From contig NC_091976.1 in the NCBI RefSeq assembly GCF_036711975.1, positions 22,692,001 to 22,756,000 of the forward strand: 64,000 bases of DNA, written 5' to 3'. The notes under the pieces are model-generated. The model was not told the DNA's origin. It was given only the letters and a program-made list of their open reading frames with translations, and ran no database searches. The position numbers were made by a program, and so were the translations under genes. Source of the DNA: Onthophagus taurus (taxonomy: Eukaryota; Arthropoda; Insecta; Coleoptera; Scarabaeidae). Below, in pieces: positions 35,801-45,588 of this stretch; the stretch's first letter is position 1; each line of letters begins with the position of its first letter.

Positions 35801-38800
35801 AACCTATTACTTAGTACTCCACCATTCACAGGAATTAGTATCTCTTTTGGTGTTGGACACTGCAGATAATAATCAAGTTCAACCCTAATAGGACTTTTTT
35901 TATTAAATACAACTTTATTTATATCAATTCCAATACGATATATAAAATCTCTTGTTGCAGTTTCGTCTAGTTTTCTTCTCTTCATTTGTAATTCATCATC
36001 ACATTTATTACTAACAGAACTGTCGCTGTTATCACTTTCGATTATTAATTAAAGTATCCTCTTTTTAATGTAAAAAGGCGTTTTGAAAAACCACTTTTAG
36101 TTCTTGAGAAATAAATTTTTGAAATAATCGACAATTTTTTCGAATTTTGCAATTTTCGCCGATTAAGTTTTAAAAATTCGTATAAAATCGATTTCTTGGA
36201 ATATGAGTATGAAAATTTTCCAAAGTGTTAATAAAAGTGTCCTCTTCCCAATGAACCAACCCGTTTTGAAAAATAACTTTTAGTTTTTGAGAAAACAATA
36301 TTTGAAGTTTTGATAAAATTTTCGATGTTGCAATTTTTCATCGATAACTTTCAAAATTCACTATAAAATTAATTTCTTGAAGGATCCTTGTGGAAATATC
36401 ACCAATTATTAATTATAGTATCCTTTTTTTAATGCAACAAGCCGTTTTGATAAATCACTTTTAGTTCTTGAGAAATAAATTTTTGAGATAATCGACAATT
36501 TTTTCGAATTTTGCGATTTTCGCCGATTAAGTTTTAAAAATTCGTATAAAATCCATTTCTTGGAATATGAGTATGAAAATTTCCCAAAATGTTAATAAAA
36601 ATATCCTCTTTCCAATGAACCAACCCGTTTTGAAAAATAGCTTTTAGTTTTTGAGAAAACAATATTTGAAGTTTTGATAAAATTTTCGATGTTGCAATTT
36701 TCATCGATAACTTTCAAAATTCGCTATAAAATTAATTTCTTGAAGGATCCTTGTGCAAATATCACCAATTATTAATTCTAGTATCCTCTTTTTAATGCTA
36801 TAAGCCGTTTTGAAAAATCACTTTTAGTTCTTGAGAAATAAATTTTTGAAATAATCGACAATTTTTTCGAATTTTGCAATTTTCGCCGATTAAGTTTTAA
36901 AAATTCGTATAAAATCGATTTCTTGGAATATGAGTATGAAAATTTCCCAAAATATTAATTAAAGTGTCCTCTTTCCAATGAACCAACCCGTTTTGAAAAA
37001 TAGCTTTTAGTTTTTGAGAAAACAATATTTGAAGTTTTGATAAAATTTTCGATGTTGCAATTTTCATCGATAACTTTCAAAATTCGCTATAAAATTAATT
37101 TCTTGAAGGATCCTTGTGGAAATATCATCAATTATTAATTATAGTATTTTCTTTTTAATGCAGCAAGCCGTTTTTAAAAATTATTTTTAGTTCATGAGAC
37201 TGAAGATGATTTTTATTAAATCACTTAATTCTAAATCATATCAAAATATACTTAAATTAATATCCAATTAACTCACCCAGCTAAATCAACTAAATGTAAT
37301 TTAGATCTTCGTAATTTCCCACCAGATTCGTTTCTGCTATTAACATAAATCGTAAAAATGCAATGAGACCTCGAAGAATATTCATTCATAGGAGTTTCAG
37401 CTATCGTTCTAATTAAGATTAAAATTAAAAGAAAAATTTACTAAATAATTTTCTAATACCGATTTGTATCTCCCAAAAAAACTAATCTCATAGCCTCTTG
37501 TTCGCTTGCAACTGGAAGTACGCTCAAGTTTCTCAAATGAGCCTCACCATTAGCATCTTCAAGAAGAATAACCCGTCTTAAACCCAAAAATAATAATGAT
37601 TCCTAAATTTGAAATAATTTATTGTTTTAACTTACGGAAGTTCTTCTAATTTAGACGGTTGACATTTGGAGTTGAGTAAATCGTAACCGACTTCGTTGTA
37701 AATTTCCAAATAAGACACGTAAATGTTGTATAAATTTGGTGTCTAAAGATAGAAGAAAAGAATTCAAAGGAGAAATAATTTAAAGAAGTTATCTGGGTCA
37801 CAGTCTGTTTTCGTTTTCAAAACAATTAGGATTACGTTGAGAAAGTAGATATAAAACGATCGTTGTTGATTCGTTCTCTTCCTGAACAAGATCTGATTCC
37901 CGAGAATTCACGTAATAGATAATTTGCGGTTTTTACGATTGCCGTGTATCCGTATATGTGACGATAATGAATGTTTTTCATGTTTGGTTAATCGTGCCGA
38001 CAACAACGTTCGGAATGCGATGGGTTTAATATTTTCAAAAAAATGTTGATAAAAATGTGGTTGTAATAAAATTAGTTCGGCACGATTTTATTATTTAAAT
38101 AGTTTAGATTAAAATAGTTTAAATTAGATTAGGTTTAAATAAACTTCGTTAATGAATTTAAATGCTTTAGTCTTTAGTGTGGTGTCGTGAAGAAAAGTGA
38201 ATTAATGCAAATAATGTAAAAAGGGTAAGTTTTTTTTTGATTAACTTACGGTTTTAGTTAACTCAAAAATTTGTTCAATACACCGAGGAAGAATTCCCCT
38301 TTTATTATATTCCGAAGGAGATCCTGTTATTGAATACGTTTTTCCACTTCCCGTCTATAAAAATTCTTAAATATTTTCAAAATAATTAATTTTTTGTTTA
38401 TAACTTGGTTTTACCTGGCCGTAAGCGAAAATTGTTCCATTAAAACCATTTACAACGCTAAAAAATAGACGATCTTTTATTAAGATTTAAAAATGTGATA
38501 TTTTTTACCTGTTTATAATCGGTACAGCGAGAGTTGTAAAAATATCAGCTTGAGTACAAAGTTCATCAAATATTTTGCAAAATCTAAGAAATTGAATTAA
38601 ACGAGATGAAACAAATTCTATTTAAGGAGATAAACATTTTTTTTTATTCTACCTGTACTTGCGGTTCTTTTGCGGAACATCTGTCGTGCTATTTACGGGA
38701 AAGCTAATGTCCTCGTGCTCAACTCGACGATAAATTTGATATTTCTGCGGCAAAGAAACAAGACATAGGAAGTAGTATCAATCGGACACCATCTGGCGTT

Positions 38801-38969
38801 TTATAGACAACAATCTCAAAACATTTCTCATTTTATTCTCGATTTTACACTCATTTTATAATTTTATGATAAATTTTATATCATTTCCCATTTTACTCAC
38901 CACCACCTTTTTGCTGCTAACATCCTCGTTTTTTAATCTCGCATATACTTTAATTGAATTCTTTACCAT
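32821..38969 (-). CDS. Kif6: kinesin-like protein KIF6 (kinesin-9 family)
   Basis: Twelve in-phase exons on the minus strand: 38969-38901, 38744-38653, 38583-38509, 38457-38415, 38354-38250, 37742-37636, 37576-37460, 37408-37277, 34780-34549, 34492-34328, 34160-33911 and 33860-32821. They give 808 aa, close to the length of vertebrate KIF6. The motor domain (about 1-340) has the P-loop AYGQTGSGKT, switch I NEYSSRSH, switch II LVDLAGSE and [13 protein letters not shown]6-specific sequence includes [21 protein letters not shown] and TCKFAQRVA...NEEVDP. A short neck coiled coil and a charged coiled-coil tail follow, and the last exon is Ser/Thr-rich. KIF6 is a microtubule motor linked to motile cilia; in insects a role in sperm flagella or chordotonal cilia is likely (inference). 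The eighth intron is enlarged by LINE and hAT-satellite insertions. No disabling change was seen. Confidence 0.93.
34934..35152 (-). mobile_element. LINE reverse-transcriptase remnant in a Kif6 intron
   Basis: The minus-strand peptide [18 protein letters not shown] resembles the post-catalytic block (EF.YLG..LS) of RTE/CR1-like reverse transcriptases. It is short and isolated. Confidence 0.5.
35153..35560 (+). mobile_element. LINE linker-region remnant in a Kif6 intron
   Basis: Plus-strand broken frames ([17 protein letters not shown], then [14 protein letters not shown]) follow the order seen between the endonuclease and reverse transcriptase in RTE-like elements (W..YF..L). It is decayed. 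Confidence 0.4.
35750..37200 (-). mobile_element. satellite-bearing hAT-like copy 3, right end lost
   Basis: The left end TAGTGGTGGAACGG lies at 35750, followed by TATCCGG motifs. A minus-strand frame (35985-35749) reads [20 protein letters not shown]... and then [16 protein letters not shown]. It may be a hAT C-terminal remnant, and its DNA matches 10805-10970 of copy 1. From about 36030 to 37200 there are about three 362-bp satellite dimers. The copy sits in the 2.5-kb intron 8 of Kif6, in antisense relation to plus-strand numbering but with its putative frame parallel to Kif6. Confidence 0.75.
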
Positions 38970-40040
38970 GCTGACAAAACACCACGTCTAGATGACATTT
39001 TTTCCGACTTTTCCACGACATTTCATGACATTTTTTCATAATTCCGTTATTATTAATCAATCTCTGTTATTTTTATTATTTTTTTAATAAGTAATTCTTT
39101 TTGAATAAATCATTGATAACGAAATCCTACGGTAATCTTTTTTCTGATATGATATATCTAACTGTTCCCCGTACGTAAAACGGTTCAGGACTGAATCAAA
39201 ATGCTATAATTATTTTCTCATTAACTTCTTCATCACCTGATTTGTAACTTGTTACATGCCTCGATAATTAGTTACCCTTTTTTTTTAATTCGTTGCGGAT
39301 CAAGTAAATCTGCTTGTGAAGAAGTTGAATCGTATTAAGGAGCGGTATCTTTGGGTTTATTACGAGTAATAAAAGCTGTTTTAGTTGAAGCAAAAAAATT
39401 GTTCTGACACTCCCACGACAATAAATTTTAACGTTGATTATTCACGTAAATGTAGTTGTACTAATTTATTTGAGTTATCGCGGTTTTTTTTTTTTTGGTA
39501 ATCGAAGTTGTTGCCTCAGGAATCCATAAAAAAACTTTTTTGTACAGGATGTACCCAATTAATGTAATACGCTTTAAAAAATGTGTATCCCTGTGTATCG
39601 TTTTTACACAGGGATGTTGAGAAATAAGTACAGGTGTCCCAACTCCGTTGTCCGCATAGGCTATCTCCGAAACTAAAAGAGATAAAAAAAGTAGCTTACA
39701 TGTCATAATCTCGTTTTTCGAGAAACTGCTAATGCTTAAAGCTCCAAATAGCATCGTCTTGTGTTTTCATCCTATCGGCAAAACTGAAAAATTTGCGAAA
39801 ACGACAAACGCGAATATCTCACTTATTACCAATCAGAATTCGATGGAGTATAAGTCGAAGTGTCTGCAAAATATCAAAGAAACTAAAGTACTAAGTAATT
39901 TAACTAAAAGATATCAAATAATCTTCCTCATAAAAACAAAAATAATTTTAAAAATCTCAAAACAATTTCAGTTTAAAATCGTGATAACATCAAGTGGCAA
40001 GGAGATACCGTGCGATAGCAAAGAACTGATGAATTCCGGC
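38970..40040. other. upstream region of Kif6 and transposon fragments
   Basis: The first few hundred bases should contain the Kif6 promoter, but no motif is convincing. At 39590-39617 an 11-bp perfect hairpin (ATCCCTGTGTA/TACACAGGGAT) is followed at 39631 by TACAGGTGTCCC..., a common insect repeat terminus. No coding exon is seen. Confidence 0.4.
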
Positions 40041-40068
40041 CGATATGATTCATATATGAATCATATCG
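40041..40068. repeat. perfect 28-bp palindrome
   Basis: Positions 40041-40068 read identically on both strands, centred on CATATATG, with outer CGATATGATT. No spacer is present. Confidence 0.9.
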
Positions 40069-40213
40069 CAGTTGAAAAATATATGATTCAAATCCTCTGT
40101 CTCAAACCCACACGAACAATTAGGGGACTGTAAAATATTAATTTTATTTAGATGGGATTTGGGGATTAATAATAAACGATCTATTGCCAGGCAACCCAGA
40201 AAATCTTCGAATA

Positions 40214-40471
40214 TTATTCCATACTGCAAACTAAACTACTGCGATAATTTTTCCATTTATTCCGTTTCTTTGCCTTCAGAAATCGTTTGACGTAGGCCAT
40301 AGTCTCTTTAACATAATTATCCAGGATTGGGTGCTGTTTGTACACCTTAATTACAGTTTTCCTCTCTTTAATAACTTTAGTGCACTCCTCATCCCACCAA
40401 GGCGGTGACGTTTTGGATGTCCTTCTGTATGGTCGCCTGCATACAAAAACAGAATTGACTGCTTCGGTCAT
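40214..40471 (-). mobile_element. LINE endonuclease C-terminal remnant
   Basis: The 85-codon minus-strand frame contains TSPPWWDEECTKVIKERK, then FLKAKKRNKWKNYRSSL. PPWW(D/N)EEC is the recognisable end of the apurinic-type endonuclease domain in Jockey/R1-type LINEs. No reverse transcriptase is adjacent, so it is a fragment. Confidence 0.75.
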
Positions 40472-40585
40472 CAGCCGAACTAAATAAGAATAACGATCCT
40501 GAAGAGGAAGATGAATTTTTGTAGAATGAAACTCTTCAGACAGCTATCACAAGCACAGCAGCCACTTGGTTACTCGTTACGTTTT

Positions 40586-40690
40586 ACGATTATACAGGTT
40601 GTTTCTGTAAGTCGTGGCATAAATTTAATCACTAAACTAGAAACTAGAAACAAAACGATGACGATTCGTGTAAAAATTTTTGGAGAAAAT
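40586..40690 (+). repeat. dispersed repeat starting TACAGGTTGTTTCTG, copy 1
   Basis: Matches 52863-52950 (TTTCTGTAA.TCGTGGCATAA...GATGACGAT.C.TGTAAAAATTTT). The start resembles the TACAGGGTGT termini of insect MITEs. Confidence 0.6.
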
Positions 40691-40903
40691 AATCTAGAGT
40701 TTGATTTTGTACTTTTAAACTGGTTTTTATTTTATACAGAATTTAAGTCTAATCAGTTCCGGGCCTTGGTGATGTTCAGAGACTCTACAAATAGATTAAT
40801 ATCTCTCATCTTATCCATTTTACAAACAAGTTTCTTAATATTTCTTTTTGTTTTGTTAAAAAAGATCACGTATCAAAGTCGAAATCAGATGATTAGTTAC
40901 TAA

Positions 40904-42040
40904 TTTACAAAATTAAAGTTTAAAAAGTTGTAAAATGAAATTAAGGACGAAGTGTTACAAGTTTACAGGTTAAAATTTAAAAACGCTCTTTTTTAACAAA
41001 AGAAATATTAAGAAACTTGGAAACAATTCAAGAATCATGATGTAGCCTAAAAATCGACGATTTTTTTTAATCAATGTGAAATAACCCAAAAAACACGTTA
41101 AAAATAAAAAGAATACGCGGAAAAGTGACTAACAATAGATTAATTTCAGTTATAAAACTTCTATTATATGATAACTAACTTCAGGTTTAAAATGTCAACC
41201 TCAATTTTGACATATTTGTAATCTTCATTAAAAATCCTTTAAAATGAGTACAAACACGACATATTTACCTTCAATATTAATGAAGTTATGGTCAACTTCC
41301 GGTTTGAAATGTCAATGTCATTTTGACATATTCTTAATTTTTATAAAATGTCTTAATATTTATCACAAAAACAAAAATATAATAAAAAAAATAAAAAATT
41401 AAGGTTGGTATTAATATTTAAAAATTAAATTGCTATCTTCATTGTTGCTAACTTAGGGTTTAATGTTTTTTATTCAAACTTTTTTGTTTTTTTGAGATAA
41501 GTGCGACATCTTTGGACTCATTTTAAAGGTTTTTTAAAGAAGATGACATATATGTGAAAATCGACGTTGACGTTTCAAACCGGAAGTGATTGTATTTCCA
41601 TTAATATTAAATTTGAATATGTCGAGTTTGGACTCATTTCAAAGGATTTTTTATGAAGTTGACAAATATGTCAAAATTAAACGTTGAAAGTTCGAACTTT
41701 TTGGTTTTTTGAGATAAATGCTTCAAGTTTGGACTCACGTTAAAGGTTATTTTATGAAGATTACGAATATAATAATAAAATTAAAGTTGACATTGACATT
41801 GAAATTGTAGGTTCATCTATTTCTTCTATTGTAGAATTTCTTGGTGTACCTAAGTGTCGTATCTAAGTCGGTTCTTAGCTTTGCTTAGCTTAGCTTTATC
41901 CTTTAAAACAAATAGTATTTTAGGTCTTTCGGTATTCTGCATTTTTTCTAAGATGTCGTAGACAGATGTCTAAGACGATAAAATGTCGCTTAGTCAAGTG
42001 ATGTATAACGCGGTCCAATTTATATAACTTGGAACCCAGG
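40904..42040. other. AT-rich intergenic DNA
   Basis: No gene is seen. Loosely repeated phrases (GACATATTTG, TTTGGACTCATTTTAAAGG) recur at 41210, 41515, 41630 and 41730, suggesting an old tandem repeat of about 110-120 bp. Confidence 0.4.
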
Positions 42041-42550
42041 TAAATGCAAATAACATAATGTCTGCAGAAATTAGGAGATGGGCGTATATGGCTAATACAG
42101 CTTACTTTGGACTGAAAAAACTATTAACGTCAGGCGTAGTAACCAACAAAACTAAGGTACTAATATACAAAACGCTTATACGTATGCGACAAAAACATGG
42201 ACGATGACAAAAAATGACGAAAACTTGTTGGACTGCTTTAAAAGAAAGATACTCAGCCACATATACATCGGTGTTTAGGAAAACGGAATATGGAGAATAT
42301 TGTAAAAAGTGAATATTGTACGATCCATGAAAATCAATAGGGTAAGGTATTAAGGGACCCCCAAAGCAAATGTTTCGCCAAACAGTGTTTGGAATCCGCA
42401 AGAGAGGCAGGCCTAGAAGCAGATATAAGGACCTGATGGAAGAAAATCTAAAAATGCTGGGAGTTAGAAACTGGAAGGCTAAGGCTGGAAGCTGATCCTA
42501 GAACAGGCCAAGATCCACCAGGGGTTGTGGTGCCAATGATAATGATGATG
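42040..42550 (+). mobile_element. RTE-like LINE 3' remnant
   Basis: The plus-strand frames read EIRRWAYMANTAYFGLKKLL, then TKVLIYKTLIR, TWTMTKNDENLLDCFKRKIL and finally RKRGRPRSRYKDLMEENLK. This is the canonical C-terminal order of RTE-like endonuclease-reverse transcriptases. It ends in a GATAATGATGATG simple repeat, the usual RTE-type 3' tail. Frameshifts are present. Confidence 0.8.
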
Positions 42551-43223
42551 ATAGTTAATGAAGCCTAGCATGTATCAAAATACATACCACCTTTCTGGCA
42601 GCTTAGAGGTACACTACAGTGGTTTTTTCTTCTTCTTTGTGGAAGTCAAGAGGCTTCTTTTACAAATTCCGTTCTGCCTGCATTTCTTGTGATGCAAACA
42701 ACCAGCTGTCTCATATAAACGATATTGAAAGCAGTTGAGATCGATTGGGAGCCATTTGCAGGTTGGAACAGATACTGGGATGCATGGAAAATCATTAATA
42801 ATCAGTAAACATTGAAGTCGTAAAGTGTGCATAGCAGATGTTACTGCTATGAAGTATATTGGAGCAACTGTATCTATCAAATTTATGAAAAATGTTGCAA
42901 AACAATTGATCTCCTTGGTTTTAGAGTTTAGACAATTCAGCTTGTGTGTAGGAACCTTTCCAAGCTGACTTTTAGAATTTTTCGCTCAAAGTTATTACGG
43001 TGTGAGAAAGTTGTATGGCATGTATGGAAGACGTGATACAGCTAACGAGCGATAAAGCATATTTACGTATAACTATTTTATTCTGGCATTGGTACATGCA
43101 AATAGTATACACAGATTTTTATCTTATTTCACATTTCGCATACCGTAAAAGAATAATTGCAAATTTTTGGTTTGGAAAATTATATAGTAAATGATAAGAA
43201 TAATGTTAAACTTCTTATAAGCA
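42551..43223. other. older repeat disrupted by the LINE, and 3' flank of the receptor gene
   Basis: Positions 42551-42578 are an exact inverse match to 48080-48107, showing that the LINE tail abuts another dispersed repeat. An 88-codon antisense frame at 42880-42614 with Cys and His residues was not recognised. Confidence 0.45.
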
Positions 43224-44879
43224 TTAGAAATTAACTTTTAATTTCCATAATATTTCAAAGACAAAAATAAAAATTGAAGCACAAATTCCAAACATCCAAA
43301 TAATAAAAGTATTCCCTAAAGAATCCAAATCTAATGTGTTATAAGAAATATCACTTCTACTTTGATTACTTTTCAAACCATATTCCCAAGCTAAATCTTG
43401 TCGCCATTTAATGACAAATCCCCCTTGTTTTAAAATTCCTAAAATCCAATTAATTTGATCTAACATATGAAAGCAATCGCGGACGTTGATGGCAATATAA
43501 GAACCACTTGTAAGAATTTTATCATACTTTTGGGTGGGATGCAAAGACAAAAATACATCTTTTCCAAAAGTAATAAAGTTTTTGAGTTTAAAAAACTCAT
43601 AAATATCTTCCTCCATGCTATTATTACTATTAATATATTTAACATTTTTAAAATTCGGATTGATAAAAGCTATAATGTAGAAAGCTCCATATTGCATTAC
43701 CTTTGGATAATTAGATTCAATAACTTCATCAATTGTAGTAACATGATTTTCGTATAAAGGAACCGTAACCAAACTAAACAATCTTCCTTGAACGTAAATA
43801 TTCATAATAAAAGTGTACATTAAAATGAAAATTAAAAAAATGCGGTTAAAAACAATTTTTTTAACATCAATCGAAATCACTAAAGTTAACTGTAAAATAT
43901 ATAGAAAGGATTTAACGAAATCCTTAAAGTTATTGTTAACAAAAAGAATGAATGTTAATAAAAATATAATTAAAACAACTAAAATCCAAACTTGATAACG
44001 AAAAATAAAAAATAATCTTCTCCAAAAATCGATTTCATCCGGCGGTGGAATTAAAATCCAAGATGAATCGTATTGAATCATCGCGGTTTGTTGAAAATAT
44101 GTATGAAACGCTAAAAAAGATCCAAAACCAGTTGCGTCAATATCTGATGATTTCGTTTCGAATTCTCTCCGTAAATATTTAGGTGAACCCGTTGCGTAAA
44201 ATTCTTTGATATGATTTGAAGATGGTTCGTTATAAATTTGGGTTAAATTATAGTTCTCAGAAATTGTTTTTATTATGCTTAAAACAAACCCTGGATTTGT
44301 TACGTTTGGATTTATCGCATAAGGGGGCCGAATATCCCAATACATTTTCATCGGACAATTTTTAAAAGTGAATTTATACTTTTTAAATTCATTACAAGAA
44401 ATTGTTTTTATCAAAAAATCTTCGTTGTTACACTCAAATTTGTTTAAATCGATTAAACGGATTTTGTAACCATTTAAAATAATCATCTTATGAATGTTGA
44501 ATTCCCAAGATTTTTTAAACACGTTTATTATTAATGAATCGTCTTTCATCATCCATATAAACAGTGATTTACAAAAAAGATTATTTCCTTCTTTTAAAAT
44601 CTTTAAATAAAAATCAATATCTTTTAAAGTTTTTAAATATAAAATGTACGTCGTGAAACTTCGTAGAATTTTTATTTCATCTTGAACGTTGTTATAGACG
44701 ATTATTGGATAATTGATTTTGAATGAAGTATCTTGTAAATTTCCGGCGATTAAAACATTTCCTTTAAAAGTTTGAGATATATCTTGTAAACATTGTTCTT
44801 CTTCGCTTTCGTAACTTAAATTATTACAATGAATTGAATGAGAAAATATGAAAAGTAAAAAGATCTGGAGAGAAAACAT
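43224..44879 (-). CDS. divergent ionotropic receptor (chemosensory IR)
   Basis: A single intact frame of 551 aa. A signal peptide (MFSLQIFLLFIFSHSIHC) is followed by a short divergent N-terminal region. The ligand-binding S1 lobe contains the core YWDIRPPYAINPN (about 180-192). The first membrane segment is about 287-310 (QVWILVVLIIFLLTFILF), then a pore-like helix and a second membrane segment (FLIFILMYTFIMNIYVQGRL). The S2 lobe has no obvious glutamate-receptor ligand triad, as is usual in divergent IRs. The last membrane segment is about 523-545 (FIIWMFGICASIFIFVFEIL), with a short cytoplasmic end. Insect IRs are ligand-gated cation channels related to ionotropic glutamate receptors, working with coreceptors in taste or smell neurons. 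The absence of introns fits the divergent taste-type subfamily. Which IR lineage it belongs to cannot be told by eye. Confidence 0.9.
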   Translation of the reverse strand: MFSLQIFLLFIFSHSIHCNNLSYESEEEQCLQDISQTFKGNVLIAGNLQDTSFKINYPIIVYNNVQDEIKILRSFTTYILYLKTLKDIDFYLKILKEGNNLFCKSLFIWMMKDDSLIINVFKKSWEFNIHKMIILNGYKIRLIDLNKFECNNEDFLIKTISCNEFKKYKFTFKNCPMKMYWDIRPPYAINPNVTNPGFVLSIIKTISENYNLTQIYNEPSSNHIKEFYATGSPKYLRREFETKSSDIDATGFGSFLAFHTYFQQTAMIQYDSSWILIPPPDEIDFWRRLFFIFRYQVWILVVLIIFLLTFILFVNNNFKDFVKSFLYILQLTLVISIDVKKIVFNRIFLIFILMYTFIMNIYVQGRLFSLVTVPLYENHVTTIDEVIESNYPKVMQYGAFYIIAFINPNFKNVKYINSNNSMEEDIYEFFKLKNFITFGKDVFLSLHPTQKYDKILTSGSYIAINVRDCFHMLDQINWILGILKQGGFVIKWRQDLAWEYGLKSNQSRSDISYNTLDLDSLGNTFIIWMFGICASIFIFVFEILWKLKVNF

Positions 44880-45588
44880 TATTGTAACATTAACACTTGA
44901 GGGTTACAATTCTAATGGTATTTGGACACTTTTACCAAATTAACTGGTTCGGCGTGATAGATTATAAAACTTCGATAACTCAAATAAATTAATACAACTA
45001 TATATTTGTTGTTGTAATCGATGAGAAAGTTATTATTGTGACAACATTTTTGTTAAGTTCTAAAGACAAAGTTCTTTTTATTTATACTTATATACGTATA
45101 TATTATTTATACTCCGGAACAGTAGGAAGAGTTAGAAAATTGCTCATAAATGTATTAAAGTTTACATCAAGGGATTTTAGAATGTTAATTTTGCTGTACC
45201 ACCAAGACCACAATATACGAAATTTTGAAGTCTTCAAAGTAATTTAAACCTTTTCTGAACACCAGTGGTTGTACGGAGTTATTATGGATGAATGCCAGGG
45301 TGGAGTTTTTCTTCATTTATGCAACTTTTCGGCCACTTTACAAAAAGTAGTAGACACAAACCTGTCTTACAAATGTTAGACAATCATGAATCTTATCTAT
45401 CAATTTGGATTCTTTATCATTACAAATTAAAGGTGTAATTCTTGTAAGTTCAGCTTAATATCAGATCAAACCTGCACCTAGTTAGAGGTGCACATTCTAA
45501 CCCAACCTACATGCTTGGAATTTTTAACAAATGATGATTATTTATCTTTGAAGTATCATAGAAATAGACCATAAAATTTATCATACCT
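44880..45588. other. upstream region of the receptor gene
   Basis: AT-rich sequence without a gene. It must hold the receptor promoter, but no motif is distinctive. Confidence 0.4.

Noticed and set aside
42614-42880. 88-codon minus-strand frame with Cys and His residues
   Set aside because: Ends in a poly-lysine run from a simple repeat, has no domain I can name, and lies in repeat-derived DNA.
43460-43995. Frames of 60-96 codons on both strands
   Set aside because: They are other-frame readings of the ionotropic receptor gene.
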